From Reclinomonas americana ATCC 50394 (taxonomy: Eukaryota > Jakobida > Jakobea > Jakobida), in the NCBI GenBank assembly GCA_048213135.1, contig PS015022.1, forward strand, positions 395,004 to 459,003: a DNA stretch of 64,000 bases, written 5' to 3'. Of the stretch, positions 29,401-41,383 are shown piece after piece (positions within the stretch are counted from its first letter, which is position 1; the number at the start of each line of letters is the position of its first letter). The notes beneath the pieces were generated by a model, which saw only the letters and a list, made by a program, of their open reading frames with translations, was not told where the DNA came from and searched no databases. The translations under genes and the position numbers were made by a program.

Positions 29401-32400
29401 CGATCGAGGCGACAGTGGTTGAGGTGTGGCCTCGGCGGGTGACACCGCGAGAGGAGACACGGGTCGGGTGAGAGCGTCACGCGACGGAGCCGACAAGTGC
29501 ACAACAGGCAGACTGGGAACATGGCGAGGCTCCGGAATGAGTGGTCCCGCAGTCGGTGGCGCGTGCACGTCCAGTGGCGGCAGCGCGCTGCCGCGTGGAG
29601 GTGGTGCAGCAGGTTTCAACTCCGACGAGGGCGTCGGAGGTGTGAAAAACACATCGTCACCGGCATCGATGGAGAGCACAGATAGCGGAGTGTGATGCTG
29701 CGGTTGTGCACGAGGTGCAGCCTTGGCTGGTGATGCGCTGCCGTCCAGCAGGCTGCGCGCCTCTGGTAGAGAGTCGCCACTTGCGCTGGCGTCGATGGCG
29801 GGAGGCCGTGGACGCGATGCGGGTGTCGGCGTCATTGTGGTAGCTTGCTTCGGCTGCGTGTAGTAGACACATGGCGATGAGAAGACAAGAGGCGTGACGA
29901 GCACTCGTTCAACACGACGAACCGACTGATCCGTGGTCTTGGGTGCAGTGTGGCCCTTGAGCCTCAACTTGGCCACGGCGCCAAGCACCAACGCTGCTCC
30001 GTCGACTTGCACAGGCGGCATTGAACCCTCGGCAACCACACGCAGGATGGACGATGTGGGCTCGGAACGCAGACGCAGCGGTGGTGGTCCCAGGCGCTGC
30101 ATTTCCGCACTGGCGACTCCCTGACTGATGCCGCCCCGCACGGCGCCACTGCGCCTCTGCGATGCCGACACAAAGAATTCCGGTAACGCGCCGTGCCCTT
30201 CGGCCATATGACCGGTGAACGACAGTGGCCGAGAGAGCAGGCGCAGGGTCGGCGGACCATCCAAATGCGTGTCACGAATGGCGATACCAATCACTCGTCC
30301 CTTGGCGGCATTTGCCTTGACGAGTCGATTGGATTGTGTTGGTACCGCAGGTTGCTGCGGGAAACAGGAAAGAAAGAGAATGAGCGACCAGACGACGACT
30401 CGCGAGTGGAGCCACAGGCAACGACGCAACTGTCTCACGCTCCGACTGCGCAGACTGCGGAGCCGATCGTCGTGTCCGCGGCGATGGCAAGTCGTCGAAC
30501 AGTGGATGTGGCGACTGCGGAAGTGAGACAGACGGCGATTGCAGTTCGGCATCACCATCGTCGCTGTCCACATCTTCCAGCTGATGATGATGATGACGAC
30601 GATGGCACACAGACATGAATTCAGAAATAAGCACAATCTCAATCAACGGCGGGTGTTGTGAGTGTGTATGTGCAACACAAACCGCTTCAGTGGGGGTGAC
30701 ACGCTGTACCAGTGTCTGCGACTGAGCCGAGGTGGAGCGAGGTGATTTTTTCTGCATCATATCATGTTGAGACACGTGATGGCCTGGCACGCAACACACG
30801 GCGGATTGAGACACAAACCGACACTGGGAGCCGCTGCGCGCCAGGTGATACCTGCAAGAAGCAGACTGGTCAGCAAACGCACACCACCATATATTTACTG
30901 CTGCGACGAGTGACGAACCGAGTCATCATCGTCGAGCTCAGAGGCACTGGGTAGGCGCAAGGGAGACGGCAGGGCTGCGGTGCGTTGCAGCTGACCAGGG
31001 ACTCCACCCCACAGCTGCACAGGTTCTGCGAACGGTGTCACCACCTGTGGCATAGAAAGCGAGGCCGAGTCAAAACAAAGCGGATGCGAGGCGACAGGGG
31101 ATGGGTGGAGCACGCAACATCTTCCAGGTGCATGACGGGCTCCAGTTCGTCGGGTGTCATGGCAGGCGGGGGCGAATCGGGAGACGACGGGGTTACCGAC
31201 GGCGCGCCGATGAGCGGCGACGGAATGTGACCTCCGCGGTCTATGTTGCCCTCCTCCTGAGGCGTAACCACGTAGCCGCGAGAACGGAACCGATCGGCTC
31301 GTCTGTGGGATGCCGTGAGATGCCGTCCACATCACATCATCATCATCACCACCACCACCGCCACAGACCTCTTCAAGTAGCGGAACCACAACTGCTGCAA
31401 AGCAAAGGCCGCAAAATCGCACGCTTCCACCCACTTGCGTACGCGATAGCCGCGCCAAACAGCCTGTATCATCTTGGCTGCACGATGTTCGCGGCAACGG
31501 CTGTGCATACACAAATCAGCAAGTGCGCACAGCATGAACTGTCGCTGTCGTCGACTCACCGTTGTATTCTCAGCCGTCGGGCAAACATCTGCAATCGCAC
31601 CGCCGCCATCTCCCTGCAACGCCACAATCAGCATAATGCTCAGACAGACACACAAACACTCACGCGCGCACGAAACCACAAGTACCTCTTGCGCAAATAG
31701 TGGCCGACCACACGCTCAATTTTTTGCACGGCCGCACGTCGCAGTCGCTGCAACATTCGGCGCTGCACCACTGGCGTCACGAACCGCTGGATAGTCGTCA
31801 CCGTAGACACGAGCAACGAATAGTTGCGTCGTAATCTCCATCCGCGCACCAGCGCCTGTATTCTCGTGGCCGCCAGTCGTCGCACACGAGCAATTGCAGC
31901 CTGGGTGCGTTAGGCGCGTGTGAGGGACATCGTCAGAGAGAGAGAGAGAGAGGTTGTGCAGGAGTACCGCTTTGCGAATGTCGCTCGTGGTCCATCCCTC
32001 CATTAGTTCTCGGAACAGAGTTTGCGTCAAAGAGTCCGCCCGCTGTGCGCACACTTCGTGCAGTCCACTCTCCATCTCCATCTCCATCAGTGACAAGCCA
32101 TAGTCATCACCATCATCATCACCATCGTCCTCCTCTTGCTCACCGCCGTCGCTTCCAGCTCCACTGTCATTGCCTGGATCGGTGCCGCTGGCGTGACTGA
32201 GATCGTCACTGACTCGCAGTCGACTCCGTGCGTCTCCCGACTCTACCTCCTCCTCCTCCTCCTCCTCGTCAGTGTCATCCAGTTCGCCGTGCGCCGCCAG
32301 TCTGTCCCGCTCACTCTTCTTGGCGAGCAGTGTCGATTCGCGGGCAGACTATGTCGCTCACGAGTGAACTCACAGGAACTGAGCGATAGCAAAAGACACA

Positions 32401-34619
32401 TGTCACTGTACCGACAAGTCAAGATTCGCACGAGTGGCGTAGCCTCGAAATGCGCGCTGAATATCGGTGGCGGAGCACGCCAAGATAAAAGCGCACAACG
32501 AGTCGAGCGCACCCATAGTGTCGACCACGCTACCTTGGCTGCAGAGTCGCTCAGTCACCAGCACAGATGATTCACCTCCCCTCGTCGCACACACACACGC
32601 ACACGAACCTCTCCTCCAGCCACCGATGCAGAATCTGCAACGCGTAGAGCGGCGACACGTACGTCACGTGCTCCACAAAGGGTCCACAGAGCGCGCGTAT
32701 CACCAGTTGCACACCCTCAGTGAATTTCATGTGACCCAGCACACTCATGTCCTCGAGCTGCTCTTCGGTGGCCTGCAAGGCCTCACGAGGCGACACGGGG
32801 CCAGAGGAGGAAAACGACGACGATGACGGCGAGGCGCCGTCGCTGCTGGTCAGCGTCTCACCAAGCGACTCCAGCGACGAGAGCGACAGCGGCTGCGGAG
32901 GTGGAGGCGAAGCCGAGCGTGCGTCTTGGCGTCGACCGCCACGGGAGCGACCCTTACGAACATGCGACGCCGACATGTACGTGTGCTCCAGCTCGGCCGA
33001 GATGCCATGTTGCGAGGACCTACGACACATACACACAAACACAAACGCGGCAGGTGAGACGAGGAACCAGCAGCGACGTATTGCAGGCGCGAAACTTGGC
33101 GATTCGCTCAAAGCGAATCCCGGGTGCCGCCAGAGCCGCCGCCGACGCTGGCGACAACGGCGAACCATGCGACGAAGCCGACGAGGCCGGTGAGTGCGCC
33201 GGGGACGCCGACTGTGATGATGATGGTGGTGGTGGTGGTTGTAGTGAAGGTGACGAGGGCGAAGTGGCGGTCGAGGGCTGTGTGCTGTCCGCGCCGACCA
33301 CAGGTGATGGTTTTCCGCGGCGTGCAGCACGCGGCAGTGGTGGCTTATTCCGAGCCTCCTGCATCACGGCGGCCAACTGACCGGCGGCGCGCACGATTCA
33401 GCAACTGCCACAACAAGAGGGGAGAAGAAAAATAATCCGCGCGCAACTTCGTCGGGTGGCGCCGAGATGAAGCGCTGACCGAGAGACGGGGACGTGCGCT
33501 GCACGTACTCGGCGATTTTCCGCGCAGTGGTCGTGCGCAGTGGGTGATTGTGGGGCAGATGCTGGCGTGCTGTCGCAGCGGCCAACTCGAGAACCTCGTA
33601 GGCCTCGCGTAGTCGCGCCAAGCGCTCCAGTACCACCGCCTCGGTCAGCAGGCAAATGATTCCCAGCGGTGAACGCGGCGGTGCAGGGTGGCCACTGTGC
33701 GGTGCCGGCGGCGACGACGCTGCCGCGGTATCGCGTTTCGATCCGCGCTTGTCTCCTGCGCCACACGATGATGAGGATGATGACGATGATCATGATTTTG
33801 AGAGGGGAAGCGCGTCACACCTCCGTGCTTTGGCCGGCCGGTGTTGGAGAGATGATTGCCGGCAGCGACCGTGGCAAAGTCCATGGCCGCCCGCAGCTCC
33901 TCCAGCGCCAACTCGCACGCACTGAGCCTGATGCACAAACGCGCGGCCTTCCAGTGATTCGCCGCCGCCTCCTCCGGATGCAAGCGCGTCTGCAGCACCG
34001 TCAACTTGGCATACGTATGCGCCCGCAACACGCGATGCCCATCACGCGTCAACAACCAGTGCGTCAGTCCCTGCTCCAGCAACAACAAGTGACACAACGA
34101 CGCCGCCTCCATCTCGCCCGGTCGATCCACCGCACACGCGCGTAACCTCGGCGGCGACCACGCATCCTCCACCGGGCCCACCAGCTGCCGCTTCTGCTCC
34201 TCCGACAGCGTCTCCACATCCGTCGCTCCCACTCCCAACACGTGCGTCTGCAACAGCGCCAGCGCCTGCCCAAACATACCCAGCACCTCCTCCGCCATGG
34301 CCGACGACGTCGATGTCGACAGTGTCGATGTCGACGACGAGGCAATGAGCATCGCCTGCCCGTCGGCATGCAACGCGCGCGCCAGCAACAGCACCGCCTC
34401 GAGGAAGGCCGGGTGACGCGATCCGTGCACCTCTTGCAGAATGACACACAGTGACTCGCACACGCGCACCGCACATCGCGAGAGACCCTGTTGCGCGCGT
34501 GTGAGAGTGTGAGTGTGTGAGAGTGAGAGTGTGACAGTGTGTGAACCTTGGCCAGTGACCAGCGAGCGGCAACCGACAGTGCGAATACGAGTGCGGAGAG
34601 CCCGCGATCTCTCCACATG
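26481..34619 (-). CDS. Large IQ-motif protein with helical N-terminus and coiled-coil C-terminus
   Basis: I do not recognise an orthologue. The start MWRDRGLSALVFALSVAARW (ATG 34619) leads into a helical, TPR-like region (HPAFLEAVLLLARALHADGQ; LCIRLSACELALEELRAAMD; LERLARLREAYEVLELAA). Ser/Pro-rich segments follow. Next come three calmodulin-binding IQ motifs in order: IQRAFRGYATR near 32430, IQALVRGWRLRR near 31850 and IQAVWRGYRVRK near 31450. A very long disordered Pro/Ser/Asp region with poly-Pro and poly-Gln runs (about 28980-30640 and 27700-28980) follows, then a coiled coil (LSDEVEEVKKELEEERRRAE; RERERRLRETQIKALQERV) and the stop at 26481. GTTGCG donors at 33447 and 30430 join DE/EARNKPP and ERET/QPAVPT in frame. 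It is treated as one gene because frames and splice sites connect; a split into two genes is possible. Confidence 0.55.
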
Positions 34620-34763
34620 ACGCACTGTGCGGTGTTGCTCACACACACACACTCGCACGCACACACGCACGTGTGATTGTGTGTGTGCGTGAGTGAGAGA
34701 GTGAGGGCGAGAGTGAATGTCGGACAGTGCGCAGGACAGTGCTCGTTGGTGATTGATTTCAAG
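34620..34763. promoter_or_regulatory. Shared divergent promoter, IQ-motif gene / ubiquitin-like gene
   Basis: 144 bases separate the two start codons. The segment is dominated by GT and GA dinucleotide repeats, and I see no TATA or CCAAT box. Confidence 0.35.
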
Positions 34764-34962
34764 ATGGCGATCAGAGTGCAGATTGTGACGACGTGGGATG
34801 AGACGCTTGTGTGTGAGGTGGAAGGTGTGTGCTTTGAGGGAGAATGAGTGTGAGAGAGAGGGAGAGTGACTCAGATGTTCGAAGTGTGTGTGTGTGTGTC
34901 ATGCGTGAAAGAGAGAGAGAGAGTGTGTGTGTGTGTGTCATGCGTAGAAAGAGAGAGAGAGA

Positions 34963-34997
<35 letters not shown>

Positions 34998-35142
34998 CGA
35001 GAGAATGAATGAATATTCGATGTATGAGTGTGAGTGTGTGTGTGTGCGTCTGTGTGTGTGTGAGAGAGTGAGACTGATTGAGTCGCGATCAGCACATGGA
35101 CGCGTCTCGGACATTGAGGCATGGTTGCGAGGTGCGTTTTTC

Positions 35143-35173
<31 letters not shown>

Positions 35174-35721
35174 GCTGTGCTTAGTGAGTTGTTTGTGTTG
35201 TTGTTTGTGTAGAGGTGCATCATGTGCAGGGACATCGAATCTCTTTTGGCGGCAAGCATCTGGAGCCGAGTGAGCATCTGAGTGTGGTGGGTATTGTGGA
35301 TGGGTCGACGGTGACGTTGGAGGGGATGCATGCGAGACCGCCTTCGCATTTTACGAGGTGCGGGGGAGGGGAGATGAGGGGAGATGAAGGGAGAGGGAGA
35401 TTGAGGGGAGAAGAGAAGGGAGGAAGGNNNNNNNNNNNNNNNNNNNNNNNNNNNNNNNNNNNNNNNNNNNNNNNNNNNNNNNNNNNNNNNNNNNNNNNNN
35501 NNNNNNNNNNNNNNNNNNNNNNNNNNNNNNNNNNNNNNNNNNNNNNNNNNNNNNNNNNNNNNNNNNNNNNNNNNNNNNNNNNNNNNNNNNNNNNNNNNNN
35601 NNNNNNNNNNNNNNNNNNNNNNNNNNNNNNNNNNNNGGAGGAGACGGCAGGAAGATACGCACGGACACAGCAGAGACAGAAGCGCGTTGAGTGAACTGCA
35701 GAAAAGATACAGCTTTGAAGG

Positions 35722-35782
<61 letters not shown>

Positions 35783-36645
35783 GAGACGCCAAGAAGATAT
35801 GCACGGAGACAGAGGGAATGGTCCAGGAAGAAGGGAGGATTTGCAGAAAGAGACAACTGGGAGGGCTGTGTGTGTGCGTGCGTGTGTGCGTATGTGTGTG
35901 AGAGAGAGACTCAGGGGAAAGAGTTTACACGAGCACGGGCACACAAACAGATAGACGAAAGAGGAGGGAGAAGAGTGGACTTGCAGAAAAGTGACAACTC
36001 TGAAAACAAAGAGGGAGAGAGGAGGTGCGTGAGTCCTGCGGTGCACAGACAGAGAATAGCGTCTCTGGTGATTGCACAGCTGACCAGTCACTGCCTGTTA
36101 TCTGTCGCAATCTTCTCTTCTCAGTTTCACTTTATTATTTCACATCTCTGCTGTCTGTTTTTCTCGCTCTCACTCTCTTTCTCTCATGTCACTGTTCCTG
36201 TGCCCTCGTTGTCAGTGGAAAGTCTGCTCCATCGAATATTTCGTGTGGACCCGTGAGACCCCCCAGTTGTCCCCCGAGGCCCTTGATCGCTCCTCAGCGC
36301 ATTCTATCTCATCCCCAGAGCACCCTTTCTGCCTCACTTCCAGAGCACTTTCTCCCTCACTTCCAGATCACCATTCTCTCTCACCCACCATTCTGCCTTT
36401 CCTCCAGAGCACTCTCTGCCCCACTGCCAGACCATCATTCTCTCTCACCGCCAGAGTAACAGTCTGTCTTTCCCTCAGAGCACCTTTCTGCCTCACCTCC
36501 AGGGCACCCTCATGTCTCGTCACCCTTCTCCCTCTCCCTCACCCTGAACTCCCTTCTCCCGGTGCATCGGTCTCACTTTCCCCCCACTCTCTCTTGCAGC
36601 ACCGACCTGCCGCTGGAGGCCACGTGGCTCCCGAACGCCGAATGA
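34764..36645 (+). CDS. Small ubiquitin-like-domain protein
   Basis: The exons splice to a protein of about 96 residues. MAIRVQIVTTWDETLVCEVE is the first beta hairpin; then VSDIEAWLREVHHVQG, the helix; HRISFGGKHLEPSEHL; and VVGIVDGSTVTLEGM. This is the ubiquitin pattern (MQIFVKT..., helix, LIFAGKQLEDGRTL, STLHLVLR). The tail PSHFTSTDLPLEATWLPNAE ends at a stop at 36643-36645, with no C-terminal Gly-Gly, so conjugation is unlikely. The three introns are very unequal: the first (about 34824-35091) is GT/GA microsatellite, the second is short, and the last is about 1.2 kb and includes a 209-N gap. Extra exons hidden in that gap cannot be excluded. Confidence 0.7.
34870..35085. repeat. GT/GA compound microsatellite in the ubiquitin-like gene's first intron
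   Basis: Alternating GT and GA runs include two near-identical copies of a GTGTGTGTCATGCGTRRAAG unit (about 34887 and 34930), showing local duplication inside the intron. Confidence 0.75.
35428..35636. other. Assembly gap (209 N)
   Basis: The gap is flanked by GGAGGAAGG-type purine repeats on both sides, inside the long last intron of the ubiquitin-like gene. Confidence 0.9.
36250..36600. repeat. Degenerate minisatellite in the ubiquitin-like gene's last intron
   Basis: Units resembling CCAGAGCACYYTCTGCCTCACTT recur about every 35-40 bases (for example at 36316, 36342, 36404 and 36475). It ends in the polypyrimidine tract and CTTGCAG acceptor of the last exon. Confidence 0.65.
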
Positions 36646-36759
36646 GCATCCACTCAGGAGAGAGTGCATGTGTGCGTGCAGTGGACACGGCGCTCTATTT
36701 TTGTTTGTGATGGAGAGAGAGAGAGAGAAGAATGTATAGGGTGTGCGTTGCGTTGATGA

Positions 36760-38158
36760 TTAATTTACAGCGGCGGCACGGAGTGCTAGCAGTCGCGCGT
36801 CTTCGGCGAGGAAGCAGCGTAGAGTTAATTGCGGCAGTGGCTCGCCATGATCGTCGCCATCCTCCTCTTCTTCGTCTTCGCCCTGCAGCTCCTGGCGCAT
36901 CTCGTGCAGTGCGTCAATGGCCACCATCAGAGCGCGCCACTCCCACGCCGCGCAGCTGGCCGTGTTCCACTCGGCCGGCCAGATGCGCACGGAGCCGTCC
37001 TCGCAGCCACTGACCACGCGTCCGTCGAGCAGAAAGGCCACCGAACGCACCTCGTCGTCGTGGCCCTGCAGAACCGCGAGGCATTCGCCCGTGGACACGC
37101 GCCACACTCGAACCGTGTGATCTGCACGACCCACGATCAACAAACAAACAAAAACTCTCCTCCCTTTCCCTATCCCACAACAACAAACCTCGCGACCCAC
37201 TGGCCAGGAACTGGCCGTCGGGCGAAAAGGCCACGCTCGTGACCCAATTGGTGTGCCCGGAGAACCAGCGACGCGACTCACCCGTGGCCAGATCCCACAG
37301 CCGCAAGCGATTATCGTGCAGCGCGCTGACCACTGAGGCGCCATCGGGCGACAACGCCATGGTGTCCATGATCTCCTCCAGATGCTGCAGCACGCTCTCG
37401 CCCGTCTCCACCTCCCACTTGTGAAAGACGCAGGTGACAGCCGCCCAGCCCGCCGACAGAATAACAGGCTCGTCGGCCGAGGCCACAGCCAGGCCGACCA
37501 GGATGTTACCGGCGACATCATGCGGGTCGAGGACGCGCACCACCGATCCATCGCCAGCGTGCAACACATAGATGGCACCGTCGATCGTGCCCGCAAACAC
37601 CTGCTCTCCGTCGCTAGAGACCGCCACGGAGTGGATCGCTGCATCGCCGCCACACCGCCCACCATGCCCTCGCTCGCGCGGCCACACTCTCCGCGCACTC
37701 GCTCCTCCACTACGATGGGGCACAACAAAGAGCGGCGAGAGATCCCACATGAACACTCCATCGTCGTCGCTGGAGACAAGTCGCATGCCATCGACGGGCG
37801 AGAAGACCACCGAGTTGACAGGGCGATCGCACTCAATGGAGGCCACCAGCATGGCGGTCTCAGAGTCAAACACGCGAACGCGGCAGTCGGAGCAGGCGGT
37901 GGCGAGGAGTTGTCGCGCGGGAGGCATCAAGGCCCACTGAGAGCGGGACGAGTGGCCAGTGGAAGGCCACGTCACGGGCGGCGACACGGCCACGCTGGTG
38001 ACGTGGCGAGGGTGGGTGGGAACGTGTGGCATGCCGGTCCAGCGCAGTCCCGGCGCCTTCTCGAACAGCGACTCGGAGTCCGAGAAGGAGGAGGGGCGCG
38101 CATTGTCGCGATTGTCGTCGCCTGCGATGCTTGTGTCGCGGGTTGTGCAGGCGCCCAT
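36760..38158 (-). CDS. WD40-repeat protein with N-terminal myristoyl/palmitoyl motif
   Basis: The ATG at 38158 starts MGACTTRD; Gly2 and Cys4 are the classical dual acylation signal (N-myristoylation plus palmitoylation). This predicts attachment to a membrane, possibly the plasma or flagellar membrane. A single long exon then encodes at least six WD blades: HVTSVAVSP with LLATACSDCRVRVFDSE, VNSVVFSPVDGMRLVSSDDD, IHSVAVSSDGEQVFAGTIDG, MDTMALSPDGASVVSALHDN, VTSVAFSPDGQFLASGSR, and after one intron DHTVRVWRVSTGECLAVLQG with VRSVAFLLDGRVVSGCEDGS. The C-terminus is an acidic EDEEEEDGDD stretch and helices. I do not recognise an orthologue; the WD fold is clear, the partners are unknown. Confidence 0.7.
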
Positions 38159-38439
38159 CTTCTTGCTGGAGAAGGAAGGGGGAGAAGGGGGGAGTGCGCT
38201 CGCTCTCTCAATCTGATGTAAAAGAGCACAAACCGACCGGCAATGATATTTTCGTCGACACGTGTGTTGGATAATACACAGAGACAGAAAAAAAAAGTCG
38301 CGTGCTTCTCCGTCTGCTGCAGTGCGCAATCGTTTTTTTGGCTATTCTTGCACCCGTGCGTACACTTGGTCATTGTGTGTGTAAACAAAAACGGGGGGGG
38401 ACAGGGTGCGTCTGTGGGCTAGTGGGATTCTAGGCTTCG

Positions 38440-40524
38440 TTACTGAGCGCGGCAAGGAATGCCGCCACCGCCACCGCCACCCCGCTCGTCACCGTCGTCG
38501 TCATCGCTATCGTAGGCCGCACGGTAGCTGGCGGCCGATGGACCTTGTACGTAGGCTGTGCGACAATCAGCAACACAGGCGATGGAGGGGAAGAGTGGGA
38601 AGGAGATACGATCGCGACGAACCCGACAACAGCACCTCGTCCACGTCCATGGCGGCCGACTCCACCGCCTCCGCCTCACCCTCGGCGGTGGCCTCTGCAG
38701 CGGCAGCGGCAGCAGCTGCCGCACCCTTGTTCTTCTTATTCTTCCGGTTTCCGGAGGCACCAGCTGCAGCAGCTGCGGCTGCTGCTGCGGAGGCGCCTGC
38801 GGGTGCTGGCGACGGTGGTGCTGGCGGTGCGTGCGCCGCCAGTGGTCGCGGTGGGAGCACGCGCTCGAGCTGCAGACGCACCTCAGTCGTCATGTCCTCG
38901 GCCGTCGGCCACTCAATGTTGAACTGTGCGCACGCAATGCATGTTAGACAAGAGCGATGCCTCGCGACAACTTTTCTTCCGCACCTCAATGTGCAGATTG
39001 CCCTTCAACGTGCCGCCGGTGTTTGGCAGCGGCATTCCGTGACCAACCACGGTTCGGCGACATCCTTGTGTCAGCAGTTCACCCGGGGCGGTCGAGAGGC
39101 GCAGATTGCGCCCATCAATGTGCTGCATGACAAACACGGTGCCGCACAGCGCCTCCACCAGTCGCACAGTTCGCTTCACATGCAAATCGTTTTCTCGTCG
39201 CTCAAACACCGGATCGCTCTCCAGCTGCAACACCACCACCACGTCGCCCGACTCGGCATTCGGCTGCCCAAGCGATAACAATCAGCAAAGGGACGACAAC
39301 GGGTGCGATATGAACGGGACGACGAACCGCCATGTCGCTCTCGCCCGTCAGCTTGATTTGCGTCTCGTGCTTCATGCCCTGCGCGCACGGTTAGGTCGGA
39401 GCCGTGAAGCACAAACAGCAGCAGGGGAGAGCCATACCGGCTCCACATGCACTTCCAGCGTCTTGACCTCGCGCGCCACCCGCGTTCCCGCACACGACGA
39501 GCACGCATGCGCCGGATCAATCACCACACCACGCCCACGGCACATCTGACACGCAATGCGCATCTGCTGAATGAAGAACGCCTGTTGCACCAGCGCTACA
39601 CACGCCGAGTGCGTCAGACAACTGATCATCATCATCATGCACGGAGGAAACCAGAGAAAAGAGGCACACCAATTCGGAATCCAGCTCCGCGACACACCGA
39701 GCACTTGCGCACGGCATCGGGCGAGTCGGCGCCAACTCCGCTGCACGTGGCACAGAAGCACTGCCGACTCAAGCTCACCGTCCTTCGTGTTGTGTAAGCA
39801 ACAACAACTGGACGACTGACAACAAAAAAACCAACTCACTTGGTCGCTCCCTTGTACAAGTCGGCCAGTGTGACACGCAGTGGCACAGCACGATCCTCAG
39901 TGCGTCGCTTCGGCATCGACGAGCTCACACGTTTGCCTACATGGTAAAAGTCAGTCACAAAAGTGTGTGCAGTTGCTGTTTGCATGTGCGCGAACCCGCA
40001 AGTTTCGCGTCGTATTGCTGCACATAAGAGAGAGAGATGGCAGTGGTGGGTTGTCACAATGAGAGACAGAGAGAAAGTGTGTGTGTTTTTGTGTTAGTGA
40101 TGTGCATGGTCACAAAACTCACCGCGCGCAAGTCGGCATTTATCAGCGTCTCCTTTGCTGTGGTCATCTTCTTGAAGCGCTCCTCGGCTGCTGCGCGCTC
40201 GTCCTCCGGCAAGTGGCCTGTCCGATCGGGATGACAGTCCTTGGACACTACGCGGTAGTTGCGCTCAATCTCCTTGGTGGTCGCCGTCGGTGACACCTGC
40301 AGCAGCTCATAGTATGTCTCCTCCTTTTCCTCGCCTTCCTTGGCCTCTCCCTCCTCGTCGTCGTCATCACCACGAGAGCCACTGGGATGATTGTGATGGT
40401 GGTGATGGTGATGGTGGTGGTGGTGGTGGAAGTGGTCCTCCTCGTCCTCCTCCTCCTCGTCGTCGTCGTGACCGGGGCGTCCGCCACCGAGAAGATCTTC
40501 AAAGGAAAAGAACCCGCGCGACAT
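38440..40524 (-). CDS. Class A DnaJ (HSP40) with His-rich N-terminus and CaaX end
   Basis: An HSP70 co-chaperone. Unusually, the J domain is not at the N-terminus: MSRGFFSFEDLLGG is followed by an acidic run, about 13 His (about 40393-40438) and a second acidic run. The J domain is YYELLQVSPTATTKEIERNY with the HPD tripeptide in CHPDRTG. The zinc domain has CATCSGVG, CSVCRGAG, CQMCRGRG and CSSCAGTR. Substrate-binding domains include GDVVVVLQLESDPVFERREN and the CTD motif GNLHIEFNIEWP. A poly-Ala/Lys insert precedes the tail YRAAYDSDDDD, and the protein ends CRAQ, a farnesylation-type CaaX box like yeast Ydj1. It is divergently paired with a second DnaJ, and the two share the tail layout. Confidence 0.85.
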
Positions 40525-40613
40525 TATGCAAGAAAAACCTTGAAATAGCACAGGACGCGGCAGGACACGGCGGACAATACCCAATCACAGTCACGCACGA
40601 ACGGAGAGCGAGC
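40525..40613. promoter_or_regulatory. Shared 89-base promoter of two divergent DnaJ genes
   Basis: Both start codons face outward across 89 bases. A CCAAT motif (CCCAATCACAG near 40580) is visible. I see no clear heat-shock element (alternating nGAAn units) and no TATA box. Confidence 0.45.
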
Positions 40614-41339
40614 ATGAGCCGCGGTGGAAGCAGCAGCGAGGAGAAGGACTTGTACGAGATCCTTGGAGTTGCGCGCTGTTTTTTTGTGTTGAGCGTCGTC
40701 GACCATTAAAAAATTGCTGACTTGTGTGTGTGTTGACAGGTGGCCAAGGATGCCACCGATAAGGAGATCACCAAGGCGTATCGCAAGTTGGCGTTGCAGG
40801 TGCGTTGCTGCTCGTGTCTGTGTGAGAAAGAGCGCGTGTGAGTGTGTCGTCATCGACATGCTCTCTCTCTCGCGCGCGCGCTCTTTGTGTACACGTGCTG
40901 ACTGAGCATTGTGTGGTGATGCAGTACCATCCTGATCGCAACCCGAGTCCCGAGGCGCAGGAAAAGGTGTGTGTTTTTGTCGCTCTTCACACCCACGAAA
41001 GGGCAGTTTGATGTTGTCCTCAACACACTCTCACACACACTCTTTCTTTGTGTGCGCCACAGTTCAAGGAGATCCAGGGCGCCTATGAGATCCTGAACGA
41101 CTCTGACAAGCGACAGGTGAGGCAGACGGGTTGGGCATTTGCGTCATCGTCGACCTGTCAAGCTCTCTCTCTTGTCGTCCGCTGCACTACTTTTGGTGCT
41201 TCCATATGTTGTTGTTGTTGTTGTCTGGGCGAGTGTGGAGAGTCACTGTGCAAGGTGGTGTCGAGTGTCAGAGACTGATTGATGACGCCATCGAAGTGAC
41301 TGACGTGGCGAGTTCGATGAGGGAACAAGCTCACACACA

Positions 41340-41383
<44 letters not shown>

